A DNA stretch of 64,000 bases from Arcobacter sp. (GCA_024637195.1 JAGXFN010000004.1:1-64000), one strand, 5' to 3'; shown: positions 8,599 to 19,522, counted from the first letter of the stretch. The notes: a model not told the origin generated them from the sequence alone. Program-made: numbers and translations.

Positions 8599-10419
8599 CT
8601 ATTTTTCTAAAGAGGCTTTAACCTTTTCAGCCAGTTGGGCAGGGAGTAGTCCCAAAGACTCTTCGACTAGTTTAGTGTCTCCATGCGTAATAAAAGCATC
8701 TTCATATTCAAAAGACTTAAGGTGGATTCCCATGATCTCATCTTCGGCTAGAAACTCCAAAATAGCCGAGCCGACACCGCCCATTTTGGCCGAATCTGAA
8801 AAGATATACCAGTGGGAGTAGTTTTTTGCACATTCACGAAGCATAGCCTCATCGAGAGGTTTGACAAAACGGAGGTCAAGTATCGCTACCGCTTCATCCA
8901 AGACGGCTGCGGTCTGTTTTGCGCGCCCTACCCCATTGCCGTATCCGATAAAGAGGATATCACCGCTGCTCTCCTGCAAGAGCTCAGCTCTGCCCAAGAC
9001 AAAAGGCACCGCTTCTAGAGTGCTTCTATCCAAAAAAGCACCTCGGGGATAGCGCACGGCACAGGGACGAGTATAGCTGTGGGCAAAGTCAAGTGCCGCA
9101 TGCATCGTGTTTTCATTACGCGGCGCGAAAAGCGTCATGTTCGGGATTGCCCGTAAAAACGAGATATCAAAAGCACCTTGGTGCGTTTCGCCGTCTTCGC
9201 CGACGATGCCCGCTCTGTCCAGAGCAAAGACAACAGGAAGATCCATCAAACAGATGTCATGGATAACCTGGTCATATCCGCGCTGTAAAAAGGTCGAATA
9301 GATCGTACAGAAAGGCTTAAAGCCCTCTTTGGCCAAAGGCCCCATTGAAGTCACTGCATGCTGCTCGGCAATGCCAACATCCCAAAAGCGCTCAGGAAAC
9401 TCGTCTAAAAGCTCACTCAGTCCTGTTCCGCTTGGCATCGCTGCCGTAACGCCGACGATCTTTTCATCTTGGCGTGCAAGTTCTAAAAGTTTCTCGGTAT
9501 AGATCTTTGTCGCGCTCTTGTCTTTTGAGCTTTTATTGGCTTTTCCGTCGGAGATATCAAATGGAGAGACTCCATGCCAATGCTCGTGAGGCCCTTCTGC
9601 CAGCCCATATCCTTTTCCCTTGATCGTCTGTGCGTGAACGATGACGGGTTTGCCTATATTTTTCGCTATTTCCATCGTCTCTACCAGTGACTTGATATCG
9701 TGTCCATCCACCGGTCCGATATACTCAACGCCCATCTCTTCAAAGATCAGTCCCGGAGTGATCAGCTTAAAACTCTCTTCAAAACGCTTCGCCAGATAGG
9801 TCGCGCCCTCAGGGAGATGCTCCAAAATCTTCTCCGTCTTGGCTTTTAGTTTTTGATAGAAAGGTCCTGCCATCGCTTGAGAAAGATGTTTTGAGATCGC
9901 GCCGATTGGTTTTGAAATACTCATCTCATTGTCATTTAAGATAATGACCATCGGGTACTTGCGCTCGCCGAGTTCGTTGAGCGCTTCATAGACCATTCCC
10001 GCACTCATAGAGCCGTCGCCTATCATTACGACGGGGATCCTGTCCTCACCGCTGAGCGCAAATGCTTTGGCTGCACCAACACCTAAGGAGATGGACGTTG
10101 AGCTGTGGCCCGCAACATAGTAGTCTGCTGCACTTTCACTCGGCTTGGTATAGCCGCACAGTCCGTCAAACTGGCGCAGTGTCTCAAAATCTTTCCAGCG
10201 GCCTGTAATGAGCTTGTGCGCATAGGCCTGATGAGAGACATCAAATATAAAGGGGTCTTTCTTGATGTCGAAGACGGCGTGCATGGCTACTATCAATTCA
10301 GTAGCTCCAAGCGTTGAGCTCAGGTGTCCGCCATTTTTACTTACCACTTCTAAAATACGTTCGCGAATATCGCTACACAGTGTTTTTCGTTCGGCGAGCG
10401 TCATTGATTTTATATTCAT
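8599..10419 (-). CDS. dxs: 1-deoxy-D-xylulose-5-phosphate synthase
   Basis: First enzyme of the MEP isoprenoid pathway: joins pyruvate and glyceraldehyde-3-phosphate using thiamine diphosphate. The 606 residues fit the family. The ThDP motif starts at GDGSMSAG (134-141) and ends near NDNEMSIS; the transketolase-type pyrimidine domain contains FWDVGIAEQHAV. It is the last gene of a unit with fliF-fliG-fliH, with 15 bases to fliH, so a housekeeping gene is placed behind flagellar genes, a layout common in this phylum. Confidence 0.98.
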   Translation of the reverse strand: MNIKSMTLAERKTLCSDIRERILEVVSKNGGHLSSTLGATELIVAMHAVFDIKKDPFIFDVSHQAYAHKLITGRWKDFETLRQFDGLCGYTKPSESAADYYVAGHSSTSISLGVGAAKAFALSGEDRIPVVMIGDGSMSAGMVYEALNELGERKYPMVIILNDNEMSISKPIGAISKHLSQAMAGPFYQKLKAKTEKILEHLPEGATYLAKRFEESFKLITPGLIFEEMGVEYIGPVDGHDIKSLVETMEIAKNIGKPVIVHAQTIKGKGYGLAEGPHEHWHGVSPFDISDGKANKSSKDKSATKIYTEKLLELARQDEKIVGVTAAMPSGTGLSELLDEFPERFWDVGIAEQHAVTSMGPLAKEGFKPFCTIYSTFLQRGYDQVIHDICLMDLPVVFALDRAGIVGEDGETHQGAFDISFLRAIPNMTLFAPRNENTMHAALDFAHSYTRPCAVRYPRGAFLDRSTLEAVPFVLGRAELLQESSGDILFIGYGNGVGRAKQTAAVLDEAVAILDLRFVKPLDEAMLRECAKNYSHWYIFSDSAKMGGVGSAILEFLAEDEIMGIHLKSFEYEDAFITHGDTKLVEESLGLLPAQLAEKVKASLEK

Positions 10420-10434
10420 TTATTTTATACTTTC

Positions 10435-11259
10435 TTATTTGCCCAAAGCTGCATTTTTTACACGCGCATATCGTTGCATAATATTGCCATCTATATTTCC
10501 GGCATCGCTTAAAATAACGACTCCGCCATTACTAATGGCATTGTCAGACACGATAGTAACATTTTCCAAAGTACCAAGGGCCTTTTCAATAGCCACTTTG
10601 TCATTTGGATTTACTTTTATTGTCACCTGTGCTGCACTTTGTATCTCGCTTATCAACTCTTTGGCCAGATGACTGGCAATCTCATTGCCTTTTTCTGTTG
10701 TTTCAATCAAGACAACTTCTTTTGCGATATCAAGTGCAGCATGGATTAGTTCTTCTTTAATTCCCTGTATCGAAGTCGAAAACTCTTTTGCACTCTTATC
10801 CAGGGTCACTACTGAGTTTGAAAACTGCTTCATCAATGCCGTGTGCTCCGACTGAACAGCTTCTACCGCTTCTTTTTCGCCAGCTTCTTTTCCCTCTTGG
10901 AAGGCCTCAGCTTTTGCTTTTTCTACGGCCTGCTTATACTCTTCTTCTTTCGACTCTAGCTTCATCTGCATCTTAATAAAATTCGAGGACATCTCGTCTG
11001 TTTTTTGCAGTAGAGATTCTATCAGCGCATCCTTTGATGACTTTGATAAAGTTTCGCCAGATGTTTCTTCTTTCTCTTGTGCAAGTTTTTGTGTTTCTTG
11101 CTCTTTCTCCTGCGCTTTTTCATTTGTAGCTGCCGGGACGAAGTCATCATCTTTATTGTGGCTTTCTGCATAGGCCTGCGCACTGCTTGAAAGCACTTTG
11201 AAGTTATACTTGTTGATCACATGGCCGCTTGTTGATTCTTGGGAGATTATTGTTTCCAT
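10435..11259 (-). CDS. fliH: Flagellar export regulator FliH
   Basis: Negative regulator/stator of the flagellar type III export ATPase FliI. The 274 residues have a low-complexity Glu/Lys/Gln-rich N-terminal half with coiled-coil character (about 60-150) and a conserved C-terminal domain similar to the V/F-ATPase E subunit (about 160-265, HAALDIAKEVV). It follows fliG with an 11-base gap. Sequence conservation in the N-terminal half is poor, so identification leans on the C-terminal domain and the fliF-fliG-fliH order. Confidence 0.9.
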   Translation of the reverse strand: METIISQESTSGHVINKYNFKVLSSSAQAYAESHNKDDDFVPAATNEKAQEKEQETQKLAQEKEETSGETLSKSSKDALIESLLQKTDEMSSNFIKMQMKLESKEEEYKQAVEKAKAEAFQEGKEAGEKEAVEAVQSEHTALMKQFSNSVVTLDKSAKEFSTSIQGIKEELIHAALDIAKEVVLIETTEKGNEIASHLAKELISEIQSAAQVTIKVNPNDKVAIEKALGTLENVTIVSDNAISNGGVVILSDAGNIDGNIMQRYARVKNAALGK

Positions 11260-11270
11260 TATCTGCTCAA

Positions 11271-12296
11271 CTACTCAATCATCTCTTCAGTTTCGCCAAC
11301 TTGCAGTATGCCCTGCTCAGCCAACTGCTGCACTGCCTCTACTATCTTGCGCTGAGCACTCTCAACATCTTTGACCTTCACCGCTCCGATAAACTGCATC
11401 TCTTCTGCAAAGGCATCTCGGGCACGCTGAGACATGTTGGAGAAGAACTTTTCTTTTAGCTCTTCTGGCGATGATTTAAGCGCCATCATCAGCTCTTTTT
11501 TGTCTGCTGTTTTCAAGATCTCTCGGATAGCATTGTTATCAAGCGAGACAATATCTTCAAAGGTAAACATCATCTCTTTGATAGAAGCAGCCAATAGTTC
11601 ATCGATCTGCTCGATATGTGAGAGTGTACCCTTAGATGCTTTGGCACCCAAACGGTTAAAGATATCAGCAACCGCTCTCGGCCCGCCCACTTCAACCTTG
11701 TAAGAAGCCAAAGACTCAAGCTTACTCTCAAGAACTGCCGAAACTCTTTTGATAACAGAAGGCGAGATATCCCCAAGTTTTGCCATACGCATCGCAATCT
11801 CTGCACGTAGATCATCCGAGAAAAAGCCCAAAGTCTCGGCTGCAGAAGTTGCATCCATATGCGCTAGAATAAGTGCGATCGTCTGTGGATGCTCGTTTAA
11901 AATAAAGTCCGCCAACTGCTGCGGCTTGATCTTCGAAAGATAAGAGAAGTTGTGCGTGCTCTGCATGCTTTTAGAGAGTCTGTCAAGAATCTTTTTCGCC
12001 TCATCAGGCCCTAAAGCCTTATGTAAAATCTCCCGAGCATACTCTAAACCGCCGCTTGCGATATACTGATTTGACTGGAATATCGCATAGAACTCTTCCA
12101 AAACTCCCGAAGCGATGTTTCTCTCTATCGATTTGGAGGCAGCGATATATTTTGATATCTCTGTGATCGCGTCTACACTCAGGTTTGAAAAGACTGTCGC
12201 CGTGACCTCTTCGCCCAACTGTAAAAGTAAAATAGCGATCTTCTCCGCCATGCTCATCTCATCAAACTGTGCCTGTTGTGTTGGTGAAAATTTCAT
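11271..12296 (-). CDS. fliG: Flagellar motor switch protein FliG
   Basis: Rotor protein linking the MS ring to the C ring and interacting with MotA. The 341 residues match the family; seen are the N-terminal KIAILLLQLGEE, the central HPQTIALILAHM (EHPQTIA motif), and the C-terminal domain with FEDIVSLDNNAIREIL, which holds the charged residues that contact MotA. The start ATG overlaps the fliF stop (ATGA), indicating translational coupling. Confidence 0.97.
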   Translation of the reverse strand: MKFSPTQQAQFDEMSMAEKIAILLLQLGEEVTATVFSNLSVDAITEISKYIAASKSIERNIASGVLEEFYAIFQSNQYIASGGLEYAREILHKALGPDEAKKILDRLSKSMQSTHNFSYLSKIKPQQLADFILNEHPQTIALILAHMDATSAAETLGFFSDDLRAEIAMRMAKLGDISPSVIKRVSAVLESKLESLASYKVEVGGPRAVADIFNRLGAKASKGTLSHIEQIDELLAASIKEMMFTFEDIVSLDNNAIREILKTADKKELMMALKSSPEELKEKFFSNMSQRARDAFAEEMQFIGAVKVKDVESAQRKIVEAVQQLAEQGILQVGETEEMIE

Positions 12297-14047
12297 CTTT
12301 GCCCTCTTTCTGAGCTGGTTGCAGCCGCCATCTGTTTGGCCAATTCACTCATCCCGCTGCTTTCGCCTGTCTCCTCGTCGATCAAGGCCTGCATCAATGT
12401 TGCCAGTTCTTGAGGACGCTCTTCTGCAATGGATTTTAATTTTTCAAGCAGTACGTCATGTTTGAGTTCATCTTCATTAAAGTTGCCGCCCACACCGAGC
12501 TGGTCTTCAACTTTTTTGCGCATCTGCTGAACACGCTCGATAAGATCTTCGCCTTCTTCTTCATCAATTTCCAATACCGGACGCTCCATATGGTCCTCAT
12601 CTTTGGAAAACTCGAGCATACGTTCTGCAAAAGGAGTGATAAGTTTTTTGTAGACAATAAAAAGAATAATACCCACAAAGATAAGTTTAAATAGCTCGCT
12701 AAAAGGACTAAGATAGATGGAATAAAGCTCACCCACTTTGCCGCTGACTTCTTGGCGAGGTGTCTTCAACACTTCAAACTGAAAATTTCTTACCGTTACA
12801 AGATCCCCGCGAGTCTCATTCGCACCGATAGCCTGTTTTACCAAAGAGGAGATCGCTTCTAGCTCACTCTCTTCTCTGTCGATATATTCCAGTTCGTCCG
12901 TCAAGCCTCCCTCTGCATCTATCTTCGTCTTGTATTTGCCATCGACAACAACGGCAGCGGTTACGCGGGTAATGGTTGCGAACTCGCCCTTTGTGCTTGA
13001 GGTCGTTTTGGAGATCTCGTAGTTGGTTGAAACATTGCTTTTTTCATATTTCTCCCCGCTGTTTTGAGACTGAATACCCTCTACCGGTCCGATATTGCTC
13101 ACCGCACCCGGGACACCGCCGATCTCGTTTGGTGTTGTTCCTTCTCTCTTCTCCTCGATTGTCTGTTCTGAGCGGACAACGCTTTCGGGATCATAGCTCT
13201 CTGATGTTGAGTTTTTTTGCGAAAAATCATATTCCATCGTAACCTTGGCAACGACTCTGTTTGTTCCGCCGATAAAAGGAGCCAAGACATTGACGATCTT
13301 CTCTTCGCGCTTTTTTTCTTCTCGATTTTTATATTTGATCTGTATACTTGAAAGTTCGCCAAAAGATGCGCTGTCGCCTTCTCCGCCGAGCTCTTCGCCT
13401 TCAGAGTTGATCAAGGCAACATTCTCAGACTTCATCAGAGGAACAGACGAAGCAACAAGGTTTTTGATTCCCCTGATCTGCTTTGACGTCAGCATACGCC
13501 CTTCGACCAGACTCACCACTACCGAAGCCGTTGGCGCAACCTGTTTGGAAACAAAGAGCGACTCTTTTGGCAGGGCAAGGTTGACATTGGCACCTTCCAC
13601 CGGTCCGAGACTCTTGATCGTGCGGGAAAGCTCTCCCTCGAGTGCACGTAAAAATTTTATGTCCTGGTCAAAGCTGGTGGCACCGAACTCCTGGGTGTCA
13701 AAAAGCTCAAAGCCTACACTGCTCTCTTTTGGCAAGCCCAAGGCAGCGATCGCAATACGCTCTTTGTAAACGACCTCTCTGGGTACCTCGATAACATTAT
13801 CACGCGGGATTCTGTAGGGGATATTGTCTTTTTCCAGTTGTTCTATCACCAACGCGGCATCTGAAGCAGAAAGAGAATCAAAAAGAACCTTGTATCCATT
13901 TCGTGATTCGCCCTTGGTCGTATAGACGACCAAAAACAGCAAAAAAGCAACGACACCCACAATGGTTGCGCCAACCACGACTTTTTGGTTTCTGTTGAGC
14001 TTATCAAAAAGTCCGACAAGTTGCGAGATGAGTGCTTTTAAATCCAT
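12293..14047 (-). CDS. fliF: Flagellar MS-ring protein FliF
   Basis: Forms the inner-membrane MS ring on which the flagellar basal body is built. Of 584 residues, a first membrane helix lies at about 24-44, the ring-building motifs follow (SASDAALVIEQLEKDNIPYR; EGELSRTIKSL), and a second helix at about 452-470 precedes the cytoplasmic tail that binds FliG. The ATG is immediately after the hisC stop, with AGGG about 5 bases upstream, so translation is coupled to hisC. Confidence 0.97.
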   Translation of the reverse strand: MDLKALISQLVGLFDKLNRNQKVVVGATIVGVVAFLLFLVVYTTKGESRNGYKVLFDSLSASDAALVIEQLEKDNIPYRIPRDNVIEVPREVVYKERIAIAALGLPKESSVGFELFDTQEFGATSFDQDIKFLRALEGELSRTIKSLGPVEGANVNLALPKESLFVSKQVAPTASVVVSLVEGRMLTSKQIRGIKNLVASSVPLMKSENVALINSEGEELGGEGDSASFGELSSIQIKYKNREEKKREEKIVNVLAPFIGGTNRVVAKVTMEYDFSQKNSTSESYDPESVVRSEQTIEEKREGTTPNEIGGVPGAVSNIGPVEGIQSQNSGEKYEKSNVSTNYEISKTTSSTKGEFATITRVTAAVVVDGKYKTKIDAEGGLTDELEYIDREESELEAISSLVKQAIGANETRGDLVTVRNFQFEVLKTPRQEVSGKVGELYSIYLSPFSELFKLIFVGIILFIVYKKLITPFAERMLEFSKDEDHMERPVLEIDEEEGEDLIERVQQMRKKVEDQLGVGGNFNEDELKHDVLLEKLKSIAEERPQELATLMQALIDEETGESSGMSELAKQMAAATSSERGQR

Positions 14048-15154
14048 TTATACCCTAGTTTTTGTTGCAGCTGTAAAAAGGTCAAAGAAGCGGTCGTTCT
14101 CCCGCTCTGTACCTATTGTTACGCGAATTGCATTCAGCGCGTAAGATTTTAAATCTCTGACAATCATACCTTTTTTTAACAAAGATAATGAAATATCACT
14201 TGAGTTTTGTCCTTCATTCAGACAAAGCGTTACAAAATTGGTATAAGATTCTATGATTTCAATTCCCTGCTCTTTGGCAAAGATTTCGTACCGTTTCATC
14301 TGTTCAAAGTTTTTTTGGATAGATGAACGAACAAAAGCCTCATCTTCAAGCGCTACCGTCGCCGCCTCTAAAGAAAGGGTCGTAATATTAAACGGAGGTC
14401 GAAGCTTGTACAGGGCTGAGATGAGCTCTTTTGATGCTATGCCATAGCCTGTACGCATACCGCCAAGACCGTAGGCTTTAGAAAACGTTCCCAGATAGAG
14501 TACATTGGAAAAGCTTTCGATCAGCTCTTTTGGTGCCACTGCTTTTTTGTCATCTTTGAAGGCCGCATACTCCATATAGGCACCGTCGACTACCACCATA
14601 GTCTCCGCGTCAATCTTTGAAATAAAGGCTTTTAGCGCTTGCGCGTCAATAGCATCGCCTGTAGGATTGTTCGGAGTGCACAAGAAGATCATTGCCGGCT
14701 TATGTTCAAGGTAAAGCTGATAGAACTCTTCTAAGTCGTGTTCGCGTGTCTTTGTACGAATGATCTGCGCACCCACATGACAGGCATAGATCTCATACAT
14801 CGCAAAGGTGACCGAGTTCATAAGCACCTTTGTTTGGGCATTGAGCTTGGCATGTACGGCAAACTCTATGATCTGATCAGAGCCTGAACCAATGACAATC
14901 TCATCCGAATTGACACCAAACTTTTTGGCCAATCCGCCTTTTAGCGCATACATCGAATCATCCGGATAGAGATACATCTTATGCAGAATGTTCTTCACCG
15001 CTTCACTGACCTTAGGCGAGGTGCCGTAAGGATTTTCATTGCTTGCAAGTTTGATGATATCTTTTGCCTCGACCCCATATTCGCGGGCTACCAGTTCTAT
15101 GGGTTTGCCTGTCTCATATGTTTTTATAGCATCTAAATTTTTATTAAATCTCAT
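14048..15154 (-). CDS. hisC: Histidinol-phosphate aminotransferase
   Basis: PLP enzyme of histidine synthesis (may also transaminate aromatic amino acids). The 368 residues show the class I/II fold: SNENPYG near 38, the CTPNNPTG motif (159-166) and the PLP lysine Lys226 in [16 protein letters not shown] follows. It overlaps pheA by 4 bases (ATGA) and abuts fliF. Next to pheA it could serve phenylalanine/tyrosine synthesis as well as histidine; this dual role is inference. Confidence 0.95.
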   Translation of the reverse strand: MRFNKNLDAIKTYETGKPIELVAREYGVEAKDIIKLASNENPYGTSPKVSEAVKNILHKMYLYPDDSMYALKGGLAKKFGVNSDEIVIGSGSDQIIEFAVHAKLNAQTKVLMNSVTFAMYEIYACHVGAQIIRTKTREHDLEEFYQLYLEHKPAMIFLCTPNNPTGDAIDAQALKAFISKIDAETMVVVDGAYMEYAAFKDDKKAVAPKELIESFSNVLYLGTFSKAYGLGGMRTGYGIASKELISALYKLRPPFNITTLSLEAATVALEDEAFVRSSIQKNFEQMKRYEIFAKEQGIEIIESYTNFVTLCLNEGQNSSDISLSLLKKGMIVRDLKSYALNAIRVTIGTERENDRFFDLFTAATKTRV

Positions 15155-16242
15155 ATTTCGCCTTTAATATATGAACCAAGCCACGTGATCTCATCTTCTC
15201 TTTTTTCCAGTATCTGTTTTAGTCTTTCGTCATGGATGTGCCCATAAAAATCGATAAAAAACCAGTACCCGAAACCGTCTATCTCTTTTGAAGGACGGCT
15301 CTCTATCTTGCTCAAATTGATCTTCGCCTCGTCAAAGTCAGCAAGAAAATGTGCCAGTGAACCCGCTTCCGTGCCATCGCGCAGACGAACCAGTATCGAT
15401 GTTTTCGAGCTTTCGTGCACGGCATTCTCAAAGTCGCTTAAGATAATAAAACGTGTTGTATTGCTATCAACATCTTCTATGTTTTCAAACATAGTGGGTA
15501 CATTGTAAAGCTTTGCAGCGATGTGCGAACAGATCGCTGCCGACTCCGGATCAGCCGCTGCGAGCTTGGCTGCTTTTGCTGTTGAATCGACCGGGATCTG
15601 TTCAATGTCCTGAAGCTCATGTTCAATAAAAAAATCACGGCACTGTCCGAAGCCCTTGTCTTTGGAATAGATGCGTTTCACGTCGCTCAAACGGCGCGCT
15701 GAAGTCGCAAAAGAGAGGTGTATCGGCATGTAAAGTTCCGCAACTATCTTGTACTTGCTTTTTGCCAGCAGGTCTAATGTCTCACCTACTGCGCCGTCAC
15801 GCGAGTTCTCGATCGGCACCACACCGAATTTTGCACGTTTCTTTTCCAGAGCGTTAAAGACCGCGTGGATGGATTTAAGCGGAAGATAGTCGCTCATCGC
15901 CCCAAAACGGCTCTCGGCTGCTTGGTGGGTGAAACTTCCCTCAGGCCCGAGATAGGCGATCTTTTCTGGAAGCTCAAGATTGCGCGATATCGCAAAAATT
16001 TCCAGATAGAGTGCTTCGATAGCCTCTTTGTTTAAGATCCCGCCTTCGTTTTTGCTTTTCATATATAAACGTTCTATGATCTCTTTTTCGCGTTCAGGCC
16101 GGTATATTGCACCGCCGCTGATATTTTTGATCTTTCCGACATGCTCTACCACTTGCATACGGCGGTTCAGAAGTGTTAAAACTTCGTCATCGAGCGCATC
16201 GATAGCTTCTCGACACTCATCCAATGTCTTAAAACTTGGCAT
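15151..16242 (-). CDS. pheA: Chorismate mutase / prephenate dehydratase (P-protein)
   Basis: Bifunctional enzyme for phenylalanine. Residues about 5-85 (from the chosen start) are an AroQ-type chorismate mutase with the catalytic pattern [18 protein letters not shown]; the middle is a prephenate dehydratase with [13 protein letters not shown] and [12 protein letters not shown]; the C-terminus is an ACT domain with the ESRPSK effector motif, so feedback inhibition by phenylalanine is expected. I chose ATG 16242 (363 residues) because AAAGGAT lies 6 bases upstream; ATG 16257 has no site. Confidence 0.96.
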   Translation of the reverse strand: MPSFKTLDECREAIDALDDEVLTLLNRRMQVVEHVGKIKNISGGAIYRPEREKEIIERLYMKSKNEGGILNKEAIEALYLEIFAISRNLELPEKIAYLGPEGSFTHQAAESRFGAMSDYLPLKSIHAVFNALEKKRAKFGVVPIENSRDGAVGETLDLLAKSKYKIVAELYMPIHLSFATSARRLSDVKRIYSKDKGFGQCRDFFIEHELQDIEQIPVDSTAKAAKLAAADPESAAICSHIAAKLYNVPTMFENIEDVDSNTTRFIILSDFENAVHESSKTSILVRLRDGTEAGSLAHFLADFDEAKINLSKIESRPSKEIDGFGYWFFIDFYGHIHDERLKQILEKREDEITWLGSYIKGEI

Positions 16243-16413
16243 TTCATATCCTTTCATTTGGCAAAAGATTTCGGTAATTTTTAATGGGTTTGACGCGCAT
16301 CATCAACCTATCCTGCTCTTTTGAATGACTCCAGCACTTAAACTAAGCTGATGAATCATTTATAATCGTAATATTAGCATAATTCACTGCCATTGCAGGG
16401 TTTCAAAGCTACC

Positions 16414-17619
16414 CTAGAGCAAAAACTCTTTTTCCAAGGCTACTAGATCGTCAAAACTCTCTCGACGGCGGATTAGTCTGTCTTTTCCCGCTTCGACCGC
16501 GACTTCGCCAGCGCGTCCGCGTGTATTGTAGTTGCTTCCCATTCCAAAGCCATAAGCACCTGCGCTGTAGACAACGATAAGATCGTTATGTTTGAACCTT
16601 GGCATCAGGCGGTTTTTGGCAAAGAAGTCGCCGCTTTCACAAACCGGGCCGACGATATCTGCCGGGGATTTTTCGCTCTCATTGTCCACCGCTTCGATCT
16701 TATGATAGGCACTATAGAGGCTGGGACGGATCAGGTCGTTCATCGCACCGTCCACGATCACAAAGCGTTTTTCATCATTTTGTTTTTCATACATCACCCG
16801 CGTCAAGAAGTATCCCGCATTTGCCGTGATAAAACGGCCCGGCTCGCAGATGATCGTCATATCAAGGCCCCGCATCGTTGCCAGTATCGCCTGGGCATAC
16901 TCTTTGGGATCAATGGTAACCTCATTGTCATACGTCACGCCAAGCCCGCCGCCTACATCGAAAAACTTCAGATTGATATCAACTGCCTGGAGTGTGCGTA
17001 CCAGATCAGCGACGATCTCTGTAGCTTCACGGATAGGCTCAAGTTCTGTCAGCTGCGATCCGATGTGAAAATGGATGCCGACCGGATCAAGATGTTCGGA
17101 TTTTTTCGCTTTTAGATACATGCGCTTTGCCGCATTGATCTCTACGCCGAACTTGTTTCCGTGCAGACCGGTGGAGATGTAAGGATGGGTTTTCGGATCA
17201 ATATTGGGGTTGACACGGATCGAGATACGCGCTTGAAGCTGTAGCTCTTTCGCGATCATCTCCACGCGCTCGAACTCCGCTTCGCTTTCAAGGTTAATAA
17301 AGAGAATGTCCGACTCAAGAGCCTCTTTGATCTCATGGTCTTGTTTTCCGACGCCTGAAAAGATGATCTTGTATTTCGGTACGCCTGAGAGCAATGCGCG
17401 GCGCACTTCACCGATTGAGACACAGTCTGCTCCGGCTCCCAGTTTTGCCAGATGCTGTACGACAGAGAGATTGGAGTTTGACTTGATCGCAAAGGCCATG
17501 ATCGCCTTACGCGCTCTAAATGCCTCTTTCAAGGTCTCATATTGCTGTGTAATCGCATCAAAATCGTATACATAAAGTGGTGTTTGGTATTTTTCTGCGA
17601 GTTGGGAAAAATTGATCAT
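16414..17619 (-). CDS. lysA: Diaminopimelate decarboxylase
   Basis: Last step of lysine synthesis, decarboxylating meso-DAP with PLP. 401 residues; the PLP lysine is Lys46 in FAIKSNSN, the glycine-rich phosphate loop is DVGGGLGVTY, and the second-subunit active-site motif is CESGDFF. The alanine-racemase-like barrel is followed by the C-terminal beta domain. It stands 156 bases upstream of pheA-hisC, probably in the same transcription direction and unit. Confidence 0.97.
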   Translation of the reverse strand: MINFSQLAEKYQTPLYVYDFDAITQQYETLKEAFRARKAIMAFAIKSNSNLSVVQHLAKLGAGADCVSIGEVRRALLSGVPKYKIIFSGVGKQDHEIKEALESDILFINLESEAEFERVEMIAKELQLQARISIRVNPNIDPKTHPYISTGLHGNKFGVEINAAKRMYLKAKKSEHLDPVGIHFHIGSQLTELEPIREATEIVADLVRTLQAVDINLKFFDVGGGLGVTYDNEVTIDPKEYAQAILATMRGLDMTIICEPGRFITANAGYFLTRVMYEKQNDEKRFVIVDGAMNDLIRPSLYSAYHKIEAVDNESEKSPADIVGPVCESGDFFAKNRLMPRFKHNDLIVVYSAGAYGFGMGSNYNTRGRAGEVAVEAGKDRLIRRRESFDDLVALEKEFLL

Positions 17620-17701
17620 AGCTGCCCTTTATTTATTTTCGCGATTTTATCAAAAAAGAGCTTATAGTTGTGTGAGTTGTCTTCGTGGAGAGTTTTAGAG
17701 T

Positions 17702-18769
17702 TTACTGCCTGCCTTTTTTGTACCAGACGAGAAAGCTGCTAATCCCCAGGAGCGTGACAGGAAGGAGTATGCCGACTTCACCCGAGACTACTTTGGCGTT
17801 TGAGAGCTGTATCAGCGCGTAGAAGATGCCCCATGTCAACAGCGTTCCAATGAGCGCAACAAAGCTGAAAAGGGAGACATTTAAAAAACGCGGACTTATC
17901 GGAACAAAAAAGAAGATGATAATAAGTACAAAAGGGACAAAAAAAGGATAAACGATCGTCTTGTACAGAACACTTTTCACCTTGTCGGTATTGACATTTT
18001 GTACATCAAGTATTTTAAACGCTTCAAAGGCATCCAAAATCGTGTAGCTTGAGCTTCCCTCATATACCTGATCCAAAATATTCGGCTTGAACCCTTTAAG
18101 AAGTCTCAAATCCTCTTTTTCAGGGATCTCGATTCCCTTGCTTTTGAGACCTATATCACGGGGCTTGATCACTCGCTCGGCATTTTTAACCACCCAGTAA
18201 TCATCCGTATAGATGGCTTCTTTTGCCACAATCACTTCGCGCAGATCATTGCTTTCAATCTTGAAGACACGGATCTCTTTGGCGCTTTGTTGCAAGGGAT
18301 GAAGCTCTTTAAAAAAGACATAATAATCTTCATATGTAAAAAATAGGTTTTGTGTCGGAGCGCCGTTGATCTTGTTGGAGTAGATATTGTCCGAGTACTC
18401 TTTTCCTTTTGCAAAAGGTGCGTACATGTGCAGAAGAATATAAATAATGATCAAAAATGTTGAGATCAGCGTAAACGGACGCAAAACATCTGTTTTTGAG
18501 TAGCCCAGAGAGTAGTAGGCAACCAAAGAGTTTGAACGGATCAAAAAGATACTTGATGCGATCATCGCAAAGATCAGAGCAATCGGAAAGAGAATATCCA
18601 ACGCATAATATGAACGGTAAAGCGCATACAAAAGTTTCAAGTTGGCAGAATCCGGCAAATTTGCGAGGTTGTCCATCACATCAAACCCGACAAAAAAGAG
18701 CACGAGCGCTGTGATAATAATGCCGACATATTTCATATATAAAAAAGAGATAGTTTTAAATGTCAGCAC
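17702..18769 (-). CDS. LptF/LptG-type permease (YjgP/YjgQ family)
   Basis: Inner-membrane permease of the LPS exporter LptB2FG. The 355 residues have the family plan: three N-terminal membrane helices (about 13-32, 55-75, 95-118), a periplasmic beta-jellyroll of about 150 residues, and three C-terminal helices (about 270-350). Start is GTG at 18769; the first residues LTFKTISFLYMKYVG fit the family. Whether it is LptF or LptG cannot be decided, and the partner permease is not in the window. lptD lies 35 kb away. Confidence 0.85.
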   Translation of the reverse strand: MLTFKTISFLYMKYVGIIITALVLFFVGFDVMDNLANLPDSANLKLLYALYRSYYALDILFPIALIFAMIASSIFLIRSNSLVAYYSLGYSKTDVLRPFTLISTFLIIIYILLHMYAPFAKGKEYSDNIYSNKINGAPTQNLFFTYEDYYVFFKELHPLQQSAKEIRVFKIESNDLREVIVAKEAIYTDDYWVVKNAERVIKPRDIGLKSKGIEIPEKEDLRLLKGFKPNILDQVYEGSSSYTILDAFEAFKILDVQNVNTDKVKSVLYKTIVYPFFVPFVLIIIFFFVPISPRFLNVSLFSFVALIGTLLTWGIFYALIQLSNAKVVSGEVGILLPVTLLGISSFLVWYKKGRQ

Positions 18770-18787
18770 CTGATCACCGTTTCAAAC

Positions 18788-19354
18788 TTATTTTAGAGAG
18801 TCAGACATCTTTATTGAATGCAAAGAAGCGACTTTTTCCCATTCAACATTATTTAAGATCTTTTCAACAGCATCTGCTGCCTTTTTGATCCACTCTGCTA
18901 AACATGCCTGTTCATTTTGTGAAAACGATGATAGCACAAAAGAGGAGACTTCGCCCTTATTTTCAGGTCTTCCTATCCCCATTCGCACACGGATGTATGC
19001 TTTTGTAATCGCCGCATCCACAGATTTTAGTCCGTTATGTCCTCCATGTCCTCCGTCGAGTCTGAAACGCAAGGCGCCAAAAGGCAGATCAAGGTCATCA
19101 TGGATCACAATCACCTGCTCGAGTTTGTAAAAGTTTTTTACACTCAAGACACTTTTTCCGGCCAGGTTCATATAAGTCATCGGTTTTAAAAAAAGATGCT
19201 CGCCGGCTTTGTAGGTTTCTCCTTCAAAAGCCGCTTTAGAGACATTTTGGTGCGCATAACGTTTGAGAAGTTCATCTATGACCATAAAACCGATGTTGTG
19301 GCGGGTAGAGGCATATTGAGTGCCGGGATTGCCCAGACCAACGATAAGTGCCAT
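18788..19354 (-). CDS. pth: Peptidyl-tRNA hydrolase
   Basis: Cleaves peptidyl-tRNA released from stalled ribosomes. 188 residues from ATG 19354, chosen because AAGGAG lies 6 bases upstream; a frame open to 19369 adds five residues. Seen: VGLGNPGTQYASTRHNIGF with the catalytic His, the KPMTYMNLAGKSV motif, and HDDLDLPFG plus GGHGGHNGLKS. It is preceded by rplY (general stress/ribosomal L25) in the usual order. Confidence 0.97.
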   Translation of the reverse strand: MALIVGLGNPGTQYASTRHNIGFMVIDELLKRYAHQNVSKAAFEGETYKAGEHLFLKPMTYMNLAGKSVLSVKNFYKLEQVIVIHDDLDLPFGALRFRLDGGHGGHNGLKSVDAAITKAYIRVRMGIGRPENKGEVSSFVLSSFSQNEQACLAEWIKKAADAVEKILNNVEWEKVASLHSIKMSDSLK

Positions 19355-19522
19355 AAGGTACTCCTTCACGAGTAGAACAGTTTTTTATCATCGCGGTAAC
19401 GCTTAAAAATAATATCGGTGGGTTTTCGGTCTGAGTAATACTATTTTTAAACGTCTAAGACGCGAAATCTTGGGGAAAGTACAACATGGAATTTCCTTGA
19501 TAAGTCGGAGCGAAAAGGGGAA